From an uncultured Eubacterium sp. (GTDB lineage Bacteria; Bacillota; Clostridia; Lachnospirales; Lachnospiraceae), in NCBI GenBank assembly GCA_910586445.1, contig CAJUHV010000042.1, forward strand, positions 1 through 33,127: a DNA stretch of 33,127 nucleotides. Direction: 5' to 3'. Position 1 is the first letter of the stretch, and every line of letters begins with the position of its first letter. The position numbers and the translations under genes are program-made. Shown here piece by piece: positions 14,840 through 23,041 of this stretch. Under the pieces are notes generated by a model, which saw nothing but the letters and a program-made list of their open reading frames with translations, was not told the origin of the DNA and made no database searches.

Positions 14840-14874
14840 AAAAGAACTGTCTAAAACTTGACGGTTCTTTTTTT
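14840..14874 (+). terminator. Rho-independent terminator after pdaA
   Basis: The arms are at 14840-14851 and 14860-14871, with core AAAAGAAC / GTTCTTTT and one G-U pair. They enclose an 8-nt loop, and a T run continues after the stem. Confidence 0.85.
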
Positions 14875-14924
14875 ATTCAATTATTATGCATAATTTGAAT
14901 ATTTTTAAAATATTTCAAAAAACT

Positions 14925-14949
14925 TGTAACGAGATTCCTTCCAGACGGA
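14925..14949 (+). promoter_or_regulatory. Possible autoregulated ECF sigma promoter
   Basis: TGTAAC (14925-14930) resembles the -35 AAC motif of many Firmicutes ECF promoters, and CGGA follows 15 bp later (14946-14949), about 50 bp before the sigma factor start. No second copy was found upstream of the neighbouring operons, so this is tentative. Confidence 0.35.
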
Positions 14950-15000
14950 TTAATACTATGAAACCAGCAGGGCCGCATCAGATTTGAAGGGAGGTGCCTT

Positions 15001-15507
15001 ATGGAAGAATTGTACAGCCAGAATGCAAAAATTGTATATTGTTTCATCTTTAAAAACTGCCGGGATTCCCAGCTGGCCCAGGATCTGACACAGGAAACAT
15101 TCCTGCAGGCTTATAAGTGTATGGACCGCTATGACGGCAGCTGCAAAATTTCTGTCTGGCTGTGCCAGATTGCAAAGCATCTGCTGTACCGGTACGGGGA
15201 AAAGCACAGACATGAAATACCGGAAGAACTAGAAGAATTGCATTCGGCTTCAGCTGGCCAGCCATTAAAAACTGCAGCATATGATACGACCTATCAACAG
15301 GCTGATGCGCACATAGAATTAGTGGATGTATTAAAGGAATTGCAGAAGCTGCCTTCTGCCATGCGTGAAGTTATTTATCTTCGCATTACAGGCACTCTTT
15401 CTTTTAAGGAAATCGGAGAAATCTTGGGAAAAAGCGAAAACTGGGCGCGTGTGAATTTTTACCGCGGAAAAGAACTATTATTGAAAGGGAGGATGAACGA
15501 TGACTGA
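15001..15507 (+). CDS. ECF-type RNA polymerase sigma factor
   Basis: This 168-residue protein is a compact sigma-70 family factor with only regions 2 and 4. Region 2 is visible in 'FKNCRDSQLAQDLTQETFLQAY' (core DLTQETFLQAYK), and region 4 in 'LPSAMREVIYLRITGTLSFKEI' with a helix-turn-helix ending in 'GKSENWARVNFYRGKELL'. The C-terminal codons overlap the next gene by eight bases, and that gene encodes a zinc-finger membrane anti-sigma factor, the usual partner arrangement. GGGAGG lies just before the ATG. It probably directs a small envelope-stress or surface regulon, possibly including its own operon through the TGTAAC element upstream. The inducing signal is not evident. Confidence 0.9.
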   Translation: MEELYSQNAKIVYCFIFKNCRDSQLAQDLTQETFLQAYKCMDRYDGSCKISVWLCQIAKHLLYRYGEKHRHEIPEELEELHSASAGQPLKTAAYDTTYQQADAHIELVDVLKELQKLPSAMREVIYLRITGTLSFKEIGEILGKSENWARVNFYRGKELLLKGRMNDD

Positions 15508-16303
15508 ACCGATCATAAACTGCAACCTGATCAGAGACCTGCTGCCGTCTTATTTGGACGATATCTGTACACAGGATACAAAAGCGGCAGTAAACCAGCA
15601 TCTGGCTGACTGTCCGCAGTGCCGCGATCTGGCAAAAATGATGCAGGAGACAGATCTCATATCCGAACAAACGCAGATTATAGAGCTGGATTACCTGAAA
15701 AAGTTAAAAAGAAGATTAACAAAAGAACTGGTAGGGGGAATGCTGCTGACTGCGGTGATACTATTTGGCCTTACAGAATGCATTACAAATAATCTGTTTT
15801 CGCCTGGTGTATTTTATTGGGTGCTGCCGCTGCTTTTAATAGGCACAAATATGCTTCTGCCGGTATCTGCACGGAAAAATGAAATTACAAAAAGACAGAA
15901 AATATCAGCAGGAATTGGTGTAATCATTACCTTTTATATGCTGCTTTTATCTGTTATGACTGCTTTAAATGGAACTGCGCAGGGAATCTGGCTGTCTTTT
16001 TTGGATGAATCACAGATCGGGCCGTTTATCAGCATGCAGTATCATGCAGCGTCTGTATACTTAGCTGCTGCATATATTATTGAAACATGCCGTGCGCTGC
16101 GTACAAAACCAGTCAGCTTTGTATGCATGAGCATATATCTTACAGGCGGCTGTATTGTACTGGCGCAGGATTCATGCCTGCATATACTATCTGACCATTC
16201 CTTGTGGAGCAAGCTGGCAGCAGAAGCAGCGGCTGTTCCTTTATCAGAGGGCATTGTTATTACACTGGCTGTTCAATTCATCAGGAAACACATAGGATCA
16301 TGA
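15500..16303 (+). CDS. Membrane anti-sigma factor with zinc-finger domain
   Basis: This 267-residue protein starts with a cytoplasmic zinc-binding anti-sigma (ZAS) domain: Cys8 in 'NCNLIRDLLPSYLDD' followed by 'HLADCPQC', the HxxxCxxC signature. After a linker, about five or six hydrophobic segments follow (for example 'VFYWVLPLLLIG' and 'IITFYMLLLSVM'), so the C-terminal two-thirds is a multi-span membrane domain, larger than the single anchor of RsiW-type factors. Its start overlaps the sigma gene by eight bases, giving translational coupling. It is expected to hold the sigma factor inactive at the membrane and release it on an unknown signal. No site-1 protease cleavage region is obvious. 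Confidence 0.87.
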   Translation: MTEPIINCNLIRDLLPSYLDDICTQDTKAAVNQHLADCPQCRDLAKMMQETDLISEQTQIIELDYLKKLKRRLTKELVGGMLLTAVILFGLTECITNNLFSPGVFYWVLPLLLIGTNMLLPVSARKNEITKRQKISAGIGVIITFYMLLLSVMTALNGTAQGIWLSFLDESQIGPFISMQYHAASVYLAAAYIIETCRALRTKPVSFVCMSIYLTGGCIVLAQDSCLHILSDHSLWSKLAAEAAAVPLSEGIVITLAVQFIRKHIGS

Positions 16304-16383
16304 CGTTTTTAAAATAAGTCTTGTAGATCAGCCTGAGGTATGGTATTTTATAATAGAAAACATACATTGCAGGAGGAAAATCT

Positions 16384-17469
16384 ATGATACGAGGAAAAGT
16401 AAGAAAAGAGCTGAGCCTGATACTGATCATTATGCTTATCGCAGCTCTGCTGACCGGATGTTCAGATATTACAGATATTACACTGAAAAAAGATGGATCT
16501 GGAAGTTATAAGGAAGTTTTAACCGTGTCCAAAAGCTTATGGACCATGGCCTCCGAGGCTTATGGAAGTGATGAGGCGATACTGGCTGTTTTACGTGCGG
16601 GCAGTCCGCAGGCCGACATTCAGCTGAAAGATATTACTGAGGACGGTACAGCATGTAAACAGCTTACTATGAGCGCAGATTTTAAAGATACAGAAGCGTT
16701 TCAAAAGGCAATGTCCATGTCTGGTATAACTTCTGTGAAATTCAGCTCAAGATATTTTTCCAGATCGGCAATTTATATGCCGATGGAAGATTCGCAGGAT
16801 CTGAATGACACGCTGATCGACCAATTAACAACGCTGATCGGAGACAATCCCGAACTGCTTGCCTCCCTGACGGCTGAGCTGAAAAATATAAAAGTACAGA
16901 CTACCATTACTTTTCCATTTGCAGTGATTGATTCAAATGGAAAACTGCAGAAAGACAATCATACCGTGATCTGGGATGCCCAAAAGCTGCAGCAGGATCA
17001 GCAGACAAGACTCTATGCTGTGTTTGACAATAAAAATTCCAATTCAGCACCAGCTTATACAGGTGCTGTGGATGGAAAAAATTATAACAGCGGTGTCACA
17101 TTAAATATAGATTCGAAAGATCTTTTAAATAAAGTGACGGTCAATGGTGAAGATATTTCATCCGATTACCTGTTTCTGTCTGAAGAAGGTGTATATAAAA
17201 TTACTGCAGCCGATGTGAACGGTAACAGCAGTAAAATCAGTTTCCGCATTGATACTACAAAGCCGTCAGTGAAAGGCGTCGCAGACAACAAGGCTTATTC
17301 GGGCAGCCGTACGATTAAGTATTCGGATAAAGGCAGCGGCATAAAAAACGCGAAACTAAATGACAAATCTATAAAATCCGGCACTGTAGTTTCAAAAAAA
17401 GGCAGCTATACGCTGGTCGTTACCGATAAGGCCGGCAATAAAAAGACCATTAAATTTAAAATAAAATAA
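16384..17469 (+). CDS. Lipoprotein with C-terminal Ig-like repeats
   Basis: This 361-residue protein has a lipoprotein signal peptide ending in 'AALLTGC', predicting lipidation at Cys26. The N-terminal half ('ITLKKDGSGSYKEVLTVS', beta-rich) resembles secreted proteins in which a GSG turn lies near a membrane anchor; I cannot name it with confidence. The C-terminal part carries two short beta-sandwich-like segments, one ending 'ITAADVNGNSSKISFRID' and the other 'LVVTDKAGNKKTIKFKIK', typical of bacterial Ig-like surface repeats. CAGGAGG precedes the ATG. It lies 80 bp after the anti-sigma gene and just before lgt, whose product would lipidate it. It may belong to the sigma factor regulon, but this is only suggested by position. 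Confidence 0.75.
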   Translation: MIRGKVRKELSLILIIMLIAALLTGCSDITDITLKKDGSGSYKEVLTVSKSLWTMASEAYGSDEAILAVLRAGSPQADIQLKDITEDGTACKQLTMSADFKDTEAFQKAMSMSGITSVKFSSRYFSRSAIYMPMEDSQDLNDTLIDQLTTLIGDNPELLASLTAELKNIKVQTTITFPFAVIDSNGKLQKDNHTVIWDAQKLQQDQQTRLYAVFDNKNSNSAPAYTGAVDGKNYNSGVTLNIDSKDLLNKVTVNGEDISSDYLFLSEEGVYKITAADVNGNSSKISFRIDTTKPSVKGVADNKAYSGSRTIKYSDKGSGIKNAKLNDKSIKSGTVVSKKGSYTLVVTDKAGNKKTIKFKIK

Positions 17470-17482
17470 GGATTATAATCTG

Positions 17483-17534
17483 GAGCGTGTTTGAGAAATG
17501 TATTTCCATAAGGAATTATTTTTCAAACACGCTC
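17483..17534. terminator. Stable hairpin before lgt, no T tract
   Basis: GAGCGTGTTTGA (17483-17494) and TCAAACACGCTC (17523-17534) are perfect inverted copies. The stem extends inward through a G-U pair and four A-T pairs to about 17 bp. No T run follows, so it may be a weak terminator, an RNA stabiliser or a dispersed palindromic repeat. A near-copy of the right arm occurs at 14793-14806. Confidence 0.55.
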
Positions 17535-17605
17535 TAAGTTCCAAAACTAAGAAAAGCTCCAGCCTTATTCTATAGAATTTACCCAAACATTAGGAGAATA
17601 CAAAT

Positions 17606-18367
17606 ATGTGGAATGATATAACAATCGGGCCGATTACGGTCCATATGTACGGGATAATGATCGGCATCGGCTATTTATCCGCCTATCTCATCAGCTGCCG
17701 GCGGGCAAAAAAGCTTGGACTGGATGAAGATATGATCTGGGGGATTTTGGTATGTTCTATTTTAGGCATCTTAATCGGCTCCCGTCTGCTTTTTTATATT
17801 GTCAGCCTGCCGCAGATTAAAGAAGATCCATCTATTTTGTGGGATTTTCGAAACGGCTACGTTGTATATGGCGGCATTTCATTCGGCGTGCTGCTGGGAT
17901 ACCTTTACTGCCGCAAAAAGCAGGCTTCGTTTTTAAAGTATCTTGACCTTGCCATGCCGGCTGTTTCTCTCGCTCAGGGCTTCGGCAGGATCGGCTGTTT
18001 TTTCGCCGGATGCTGTTATGGCAGGCAGACAGATTCATGGTTCCATATCATGTATACGCATTCAAGCTTTGCTCCAAACAATGTTCCGCTCATTCCGACA
18101 CAGCTGATTTCAAGTGCAGGCAATTTTGCAATTGCATTTTTTTTATTCTGGTATTCAAAAAGGTCGAAAAAAGACGGCATGGTCGGCGTGTTATATATGA
18201 TTTTATATGGCACCGGCAGATTTATAATTGAGATCTTTCGAAATGACCTGCGCGGAGCCTGGGGCGGGTTGTCCACCTCACAGCTGATATCCATAATCGT
18301 TTTGATCTTAGGACTTATTTTACTTGCAGTATTTCATAAAAAGGAAGCTGCTGGTACGAACGGATGA
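17606..18367 (+). CDS. lgt: Prolipoprotein diacylglyceryl transferase
   Basis: This 253-residue polytopic membrane enzyme transfers diacylglycerol from phosphatidylglycerol to the lipobox cysteine of prolipoproteins. It has about seven hydrophobic segments, the early 'ITVHMYGIMIGIGY', 'YVVYGGISFGVLLG', the Lgt signature as 'GRIGCFFAGCCYG' and the conserved 'GTGRFIIEIFRNDLRG' arginine region. The signature differs from the enterobacterial form in carrying cysteines, as is usual in Clostridia. Position is meaningful: two lipobox proteins (at 16384 and 19824) flank it. The gene starts at an ATG preceded by TTAGGAGA. It ends near a hairpin at 18401-18427 and is probably a single-gene unit. Confidence 0.95.
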   Translation: MWNDITIGPITVHMYGIMIGIGYLSAYLISCRRAKKLGLDEDMIWGILVCSILGILIGSRLLFYIVSLPQIKEDPSILWDFRNGYVVYGGISFGVLLGYLYCRKKQASFLKYLDLAMPAVSLAQGFGRIGCFFAGCCYGRQTDSWFHIMYTHSSFAPNNVPLIPTQLISSAGNFAIAFFLFWYSKRSKKDGMVGVLYMILYGTGRFIIEIFRNDLRGAWGGLSTSQLISIIVLILGLILLAVFHKKEAAGTNG

Positions 18368-18400
18368 TCATCACAGCCTGCTTTTAAATATTTGAAAAAA

Positions 18401-18427
18401 TTGTTATTTTTGTGCAACTTATAACAA
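18401..18427. terminator. Hairpin downstream of lgt
   Basis: TTGTTAT (18401-18407) and ATAACAA (18421-18427) form a short hairpin. The run of A before it means that it would act as a terminator with a T tract only on the minus strand, where no gene reads through, so its role is unclear. Confidence 0.3.
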
Positions 18428-18447
18428 CATTACTGCGTCTATATTAT

Positions 18448-18515
18448 AAACAGCTTTATTCACATTCGCATTTTTACAGCTTGTCAATCTAATGTCAATG
18501 TGTATAAAGCTGTTT
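18448..18515. repeat. 19-bp inverted repeat with 30-bp centre
   Basis: The arms at 18448-18466 and 18497-18515 match at 18 of 19 positions; the conserved part begins AAACAGCTTTAT. The right arm contains the -10 element of the promoter called at 18481-18508. The structure could be a cruciform or operator, or an invertible promoter site. Confidence 0.7.
18481..18508 (+). promoter_or_regulatory. Putative promoter of the surface-acylation operon
   Basis: TTGTCA (18481-18486) and TATAAA (18503-18508) are separated by 16 bp, 65 bp before the transglutaminase-like gene. They lie inside the 19-bp inverted repeat, with the -10 element in its right arm. Confidence 0.5.
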
Positions 18516-18573
18516 GTATAGTCATTTCAGCCGGTTTATATACTGAGCAATGACAGAAACGGGAGGAAATAAT

Positions 18574-19821
18574 ATGCGTAATGAAATGAATGGGCCACAG
18601 TCATCTTTGAACCACAAATCTGTTGGAAAAAAAGCTGCAAAAACTGCAGTTTCTACCATACTTGCAGGCTGTCTGGTCGCAAGCCTGGGAGTGAATATCT
18701 ATCAGGCTGACCGGTCAAATGCCCAGAATCAGAAAGTGAACAAATTTATAGATAACCAGTTAGAACGACAGGCCGAAGAAGAAGAAAAAGAAAATACTTA
18801 TCAGGAAGACGGCTATGTGATAGGCGGAGAATATGAAATCCGCAGCACCACGCATATTTCGGACGCTTATAAAAGCGGTGACAGCAGCGGCCTGACAGAT
18901 GAGGATCAAAAAACGCTTAAAATGGCTTCTGATATTTTAAAAGAAATAATTAAAGACGGAATGAATAAATACGAAAAAGAGCATGCGGTTTACAACTGGA
19001 TGTTTAAAAATATCGGCCAGGGTTCCGGTTCTGTTGTCACTCTTCCTGGTGAAAACAGCCGTGCATACACGCCGCACAGTGTTTTGGCCGGACAGAATGC
19101 AGTCTGTGTAGGCTATGCAACCACATTTCGACTGTTTATGAATATGCTGGACATGGAATGCCATATTGTACATAATGATTATCATTCCTGGGATATGGTT
19201 CAGCTGGATGATGATAAATGGTATCATGTAGATGTCTATACGGATGTATCAAGCAAATGCAAGTACCGCAATTTTAATATGACAGATGATATTTCCAGAA
19301 GTTCACATGACTGGGACTCGTCTTCACTGCCGACAGCAGATGGCACCAAATATTCCTGTGCCGTGCAGTTTAGCAAAGAATTGAAAAATATCTATGCGGT
19401 ACCAGCGAAAATGAAAAGCATGCTGGATAAAAAGAAATCTTATGCATATTTCAAGTTTAAGAAAAATCTGGAACGTGATGAGCTGCCGATTGCAGACCTG
19501 CTTTTAAATCAAATGAATCAGGCACTGACATCAAAACCTGGATTTGAAAATTACAATATAAACGGATCATGGTATCAGGACGAAAAAGACCAGTACATTC
19601 TTGGCCTGTTTATTTACAATTACAGTGACACGGAAGAATCTGCTGCAGTCGATCCAGACTCTAAAGAGGCAAAGAAGATCGTAAAAGCCGTAGCAGAAGC
19701 ATTTGAAGTAGATGAACAGCCGATTGAAACTGACTCCTCTGATACAGAAAAGATACTGCCTGACGGGAAAATGTATGAAACGGAAGCTGATGTGACAGCA
19801 TATGTCAAGGAGGTACTGTAA
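18574..19821 (+). CDS. Membrane-anchored transglutaminase-like protein
   Basis: This 415-residue protein has one N-terminal hydrophobic segment ('TILAGCLVASLGVNIY') that anchors or exports it, a charged linker, and a transglutaminase-like cysteine protease fold. The catalytic triad is visible: Cys178 in 'GQNAVCVGYATTF', His204 in 'DYHSWDMV' and Asp220 in 'WYHVDVYTD'. The C-terminal 160 residues contain no recognised motif. Bacterial members usually act as proteases or cross-linkers at the envelope; the substrate here is unknown. GGGAGG supports the start at 18574, rather than the ATG at 18550. The following DUF4358 gene starts three bases after the stop with its ribosome site inside this gene, so the two are translationally linked. 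It heads a four-gene envelope operon. Confidence 0.85.
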   Translation: MRNEMNGPQSSLNHKSVGKKAAKTAVSTILAGCLVASLGVNIYQADRSNAQNQKVNKFIDNQLERQAEEEEKENTYQEDGYVIGGEYEIRSTTHISDAYKSGDSSGLTDEDQKTLKMASDILKEIIKDGMNKYEKEHAVYNWMFKNIGQGSGSVVTLPGENSRAYTPHSVLAGQNAVCVGYATTFRLFMNMLDMECHIVHNDYHSWDMVQLDDDKWYHVDVYTDVSSKCKYRNFNMTDDISRSSHDWDSSSLPTADGTKYSCAVQFSKELKNIYAVPAKMKSMLDKKKSYAYFKFKKNLERDELPIADLLLNQMNQALTSKPGFENYNINGSWYQDEKDQYILGLFIYNYSDTEESAAVDPDSKEAKKIVKAVAEAFEVDEQPIETDSSDTEKILPDGKMYETEADVTAYVKEVL

Positions 19822-19823
19822 TT

Positions 19824-20318
19824 GTGAAAAAACAGACAAATATACTGGCAGCCATGCTGCTGATCTTTCTATTTATTACAGCCTGCGGCAAAGATGCTGC
19901 CGATTCAGCCCCGGCAGTATCTTTGTCTGATCTGTTAGAAACGATGCTTGCAGCCGATACAACGCTTCCTGAGCTTACAAAAATATCCAGCGAAGATGAG
20001 CAGGCTGAACTGAACTTTAGTTATTTATCGGACCTTAGTTATGATCTGGTAGATTCCTATTTTTATGTTTATGCAAAGGAAGGAACTGCGGAAGAAATTG
20101 CAGTTATCCGCCTGAAAGACAAAAATGATGCCGCTTCAATGATGCAGTCATTAAAAGAACATGTCACACTGCGTAAGGGCACGTTCGAAGAATATTCGCC
20201 AGAACAGGTAGGGATGGCAGAAAAAGCAGTCGTTACAAGAGAAGGTGCATATGTCGCACTGATTATCAGTGAAAAAAACGGCTTAGTGCAAAAAGCTTTT
20301 CAATCCTGTTTTGAATAA
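19824..20318 (+). CDS. DUF4358 lipoprotein
   Basis: This 164-residue protein has a lipoprotein signal peptide with 'FITAC' and predicted lipidation at Cys21, followed by a DUF4358 domain. Typical segments are an N-terminal 'LLETMLAAD' helix, 'VDSYFYVYAKEGTAEEIAVI' (core VYAKEGTAEEIAVI) and a C-terminal 'VALIISEKNGLVQKAF'. DUF4358 has no known function, but these lipoproteins occur beside MBOAT and DHHW genes in Firmicutes, as here. Translation starts at GTG (19824), preceded by AAGGAGG at 19808-19814 inside the upstream gene. It likely sits on the outer face of the membrane as an accessory factor for surface acylation. Confidence 0.85.
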   Translation: MKKQTNILAAMLLIFLFITACGKDAADSAPAVSLSDLLETMLAADTTLPELTKISSEDEQAELNFSYLSDLSYDLVDSYFYVYAKEGTAEEIAVIRLKDKNDAASMMQSLKEHVTLRKGTFEEYSPEQVGMAEKAVVTREGAYVALIISEKNGLVQKAFQSCFE

Positions 20319-20337
20319 GAATAAAGGAGTATAAAAC

Positions 20338-21765
20338 ATGGTATTCAGCAGTATTGTTTTCTTATGCATCTTTCTTCCGGCCGTTATTATATTGTACTAT
20401 ATATGTCCTGTAAAACTGCGTAATTTCTTCCTGTTAACAGCAAGCCTGTTTTTTTATGCATGGGGTGAGCCAAAATATATATTAATTATGCTGTTTTCTA
20501 CTGTTTTTGATTATTGTAACGGAAGGCTTTTGGAATATTTTAAGCAGCATCACAAAAAACAAGTATTTTCCAAGCTTATACTTGCAATTTCTGTTTTGGG
20601 CAATCTCGGCATAATGTGTTTTTTTAAATATACGGATTTTTTAATCACTGCCGCCGGCAGCCTGCTGAGCCTGGATCTCCCGCTTCTTAATCTGGCCCTG
20701 CCGATAGGAATATCCTTTTACACGTTTCAGACAATGTCATACACAATTGATGTATACAGGGAAAAAGTGCCTGCACAGCATAATATAATTTCTTTTGGCA
20801 TGTATGTATGCATGTTTCCGCAGCTGATTGCAGGGCCGATTGTACGTTACAGCGATGTACAGGAAGAAATCGATGTGCGCAGAAATTCCTTTGCTATGTG
20901 TGCAGCAGGAATGCAGCGTTTCCTGCTCGGCCTTGGCAAAAAAGTATTATTAGCGAATCAGATTGGAGCATTATGGAATGAAATATCAGGTCTTGGAAGA
21001 TCCGACTTATCAGCTGCATTAGCCTGGCTCGGTGCAGCTGCATATACATTCCAGATCTATTTTGATTTTTCCGGCTACTCAGACATGGCAATCGGATTAG
21101 GCGAAATGTTTGGATTTCATTTTCCGGAAAATTTTAATTATCCTTATGAATCCAGAAACATTACAGAATTCTGGCGGCGCTGGCATATGACGCTCAGTGG
21201 ATGGTTCAGGGAATATCTTTATATCCCTTTGGGCGGAAACAAAAAGGGCATGTTCAGGCAGATTCTCAACCTCCTTATTGTCTGGTTTTTAACCGGCTTA
21301 TGGCATGGTGCAGGCTGGAATTTTATTTTATGGGGGCTGTATTTTTTTGTGCTGCTGGTAATGGAAAAACTGTTCCTGTCCAAGATCTTAACCCGCCTGC
21401 CTTCTATCCTGCAGCATGTATATGCACTGTTTTGGATTATCCTTGGCTGGGTCATATTTGCCTGCGACGAGCTTGGGCAGATGAAAAATTACATAAAGAT
21501 GATGGCAGGAATCGGAGTGCCTGTGGTCAACCAGCTTGCATTATATGAATGGACCACACACGCGCTGTTTTTATTGATACTTGCAGCGGCATCTACCTCG
21601 ATCTTACAAAAGCTCGCCGGCAGATTTCTGATCACTGTGTCAGAACATATTGGGAAGTCATGCGCCTTCTGGCTGAAAAGTATATGGTGCATGATTGTAC
21701 TCTTTTTAAGCATTGCCATGCTGGTCAGCGGAAGTTACAACCCATTTTTATATTTTAAATTTTAG
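20338..21765 (+). CDS. MBOAT family O-acyltransferase (AlgI/DltB-like)
   Basis: This 475-residue polytopic membrane protein belongs to the membrane-bound O-acyltransferase family that moves acyl groups across the membrane to surface polymers. The invariant catalytic histidine is His323 in 'LTGLWHGAGWNFILWG'; a second conserved histidine is in 'FWRRWHMTLSGWFREYLYIP' (His283). The N-terminal 'FLPAVIILYYICP' and the segment 'LPIGISFYTFQTMSY' are typical of AlgI-like members. It has about ten hydrophobic segments. AAAGGAG precedes the ATG 20 bp after the DUF4358 gene. Its partner is probably the DHHW protein encoded immediately after it, as AlgI works with AlgJ/AlgX. The polymer acylated is not identifiable from this window. 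Confidence 0.93.
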   Translation: MVFSSIVFLCIFLPAVIILYYICPVKLRNFFLLTASLFFYAWGEPKYILIMLFSTVFDYCNGRLLEYFKQHHKKQVFSKLILAISVLGNLGIMCFFKYTDFLITAAGSLLSLDLPLLNLALPIGISFYTFQTMSYTIDVYREKVPAQHNIISFGMYVCMFPQLIAGPIVRYSDVQEEIDVRRNSFAMCAAGMQRFLLGLGKKVLLANQIGALWNEISGLGRSDLSAALAWLGAAAYTFQIYFDFSGYSDMAIGLGEMFGFHFPENFNYPYESRNITEFWRRWHMTLSGWFREYLYIPLGGNKKGMFRQILNLLIVWFLTGLWHGAGWNFILWGLYFFVLLVMEKLFLSKILTRLPSILQHVYALFWIILGWVIFACDELGQMKNYIKMMAGIGVPVVNQLALYEWTTHALFLLILAAASTSILQKLAGRFLITVSEHIGKSCAFWLKSIWCMIVLFLSIAMLVSGSYNPFLYFKF

Positions 21766-21805
21766 AATTTATTTCCAAAAAATATATTACAGGAGGATAT
21801 AATTT

Positions 21806-22942
21806 ATGAGCAGAACAAAACTATCCGAGGCAATTTTTTTCATAGTAATTGTCTTTATACTTGCCGTAAATGGAATCCTCTTATTTGTATTGCCGCAGCG
21901 AAATTACTCGGAGAATGAAAATCGATACCTGACAACGTTTAAGGTTCCTTCACCAGCCTCTTTTTTGGATGCTTCTATGCAGAAAAATCTTACAGACGGT
22001 TCTAATGACCAGTTTACAGGAAGAGACTGGTGGATGCAGCTTGCTACTGCCATGCAGCTTCGCATAGGTTTTCAAGATCTGGGCGGTGTCTATATCGGCA
22101 GAGACGGCTATTACTTTGAACGGATTTTAGACAGTAACCTTTCCAAAACCCGCTTTCTGAACAACCTGCAATATGTTGAACAGTTTGCAGCAGGGCAGGA
22201 CACAGATGTTACATTTCTGCCGGTGCCTTCAAAGGGCATGATACTGTCCCAAATGCTTCCTGACCATGCAGTATTATACAACGCCGATCAGATGTTTGAA
22301 AGTGCAGAAACAGAATTAAAGCAGGCGGCATTACTGGATATCCGGCCGGATTTGGAAAACGCTGCCAGATCTATGCAGGTTTATTTTAAGACGGATCATC
22401 ACTGGACGATGGAAGCTGCCTATCAGGCTTATTGTGCATGGCAGCGCGTCCATAATAAGGAAAGTACTGCACTTGCGCAGTTTTCTCCAGAATGTGTAAG
22501 CAGCTCCTTTTATGGAACGCTTTATTCGAAGGCACCTGATTACCAGTCCAGGCCTGACCAGCTGTACATACCTAAAAATCTGGCCGAAGCACAGATCATA
22601 ATCGGACAGAAACAGTCTGACAGCATTTATGATTTCAGCAGGCTGGAAACAAAGGATAAATACAGCGTATATTTTGGCGGAAATTTTGCCAGAATTGATA
22701 TCCATATGCCGAAACACAACCGCAGAAATTTGAAAAAACTTCTTATTATAAAGGACTCGTTTGCAAATAGTATAGTTCCGTTTTTAATGCCGGAATTTGA
22801 TGAGATCACAATGCTGGACCTGAGATATTATAATGAATCTGTTGCCAGGCTGATGAGTGAGATCCAGCCTGATGAAACACTGGTCTTATATGAAATGAGC
22901 AATTTTGCACAAGATATGAATATTTTTAAAATTTTAAAATAA
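21806..22942 (+). CDS. DHHW family protein (AlgJ/AlgX-like)
   Basis: This 378-residue protein has an N-terminal hydrophobic anchor ('IFFIVIVFILAVNGILLFVL') and an extracellular SGNH-hydrolase-like domain of the DHHW type. The namesake motif, with its His and Asp, is at residues 197-200 in 'YFKTDHHWTMEAAY', and 'LPVPSKGMIL' and 'LLIIKDSFANSIVPFL' are the other family blocks. By analogy with AlgJ/AlgX, such proteins transfer acetyl groups delivered by the adjacent MBOAT to a polysaccharide. AGGAGG lies just before the start. It is the last gene of the envelope operon; no clear terminator is seen before the chemoreceptor gene. Confidence 0.9.
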   Translation: MSRTKLSEAIFFIVIVFILAVNGILLFVLPQRNYSENENRYLTTFKVPSPASFLDASMQKNLTDGSNDQFTGRDWWMQLATAMQLRIGFQDLGGVYIGRDGYYFERILDSNLSKTRFLNNLQYVEQFAAGQDTDVTFLPVPSKGMILSQMLPDHAVLYNADQMFESAETELKQAALLDIRPDLENAARSMQVYFKTDHHWTMEAAYQAYCAWQRVHNKESTALAQFSPECVSSSFYGTLYSKAPDYQSRPDQLYIPKNLAEAQIIIGQKQSDSIYDFSRLETKDKYSVYFGGNFARIDIHMPKHNRRNLKKLLIIKDSFANSIVPFLMPEFDEITMLDLRYYNESVARLMSEIQPDETLVLYEMSNFAQDMNIFKILK

Positions 22943-22948
22943 AATGCA

Positions 22949-22978
22949 TTGACAATATAAGGCATAAGTTACTATAAT
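22949..22978 (+). promoter_or_regulatory. Promoter of the chemoreceptor gene
   Basis: TTGACA (22949-22954) and TATAAT (22973-22978) both match consensus exactly and are separated by 18 bp. The start codon is 63 bp downstream. A strong sigma-A promoter is likely. Confidence 0.75.
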
Positions 22979-23041
22979 ATTAAGATAAAATTTAGTATTT
23001 TAAAAAGACTGAAAATTCAAGCGATAGGAGATTAAAAAGTT

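Larger units (their letters stand above)
14686..15000. other. Intergenic region with terminator and possible ECF promoter
   Basis: This 315-bp stretch contains a good terminator (14840-14874) and a TGTAAC element before the sigma factor gene. At 14793-14806 it holds a 14-base segment matching 13 of 14 bases of the hairpin arm at 17522-17535. Short open frames are present but have no ribosome site or recognisable product. Confidence 0.55.

Noticed and set aside
14686..14840. Possible small protein or spore-protein remnant after pdaA
   Set aside because: Short frames exist in all three registers, but none has a ribosome site or a recognisable motif; similarity to small acid-soluble spore proteins was not convincing.
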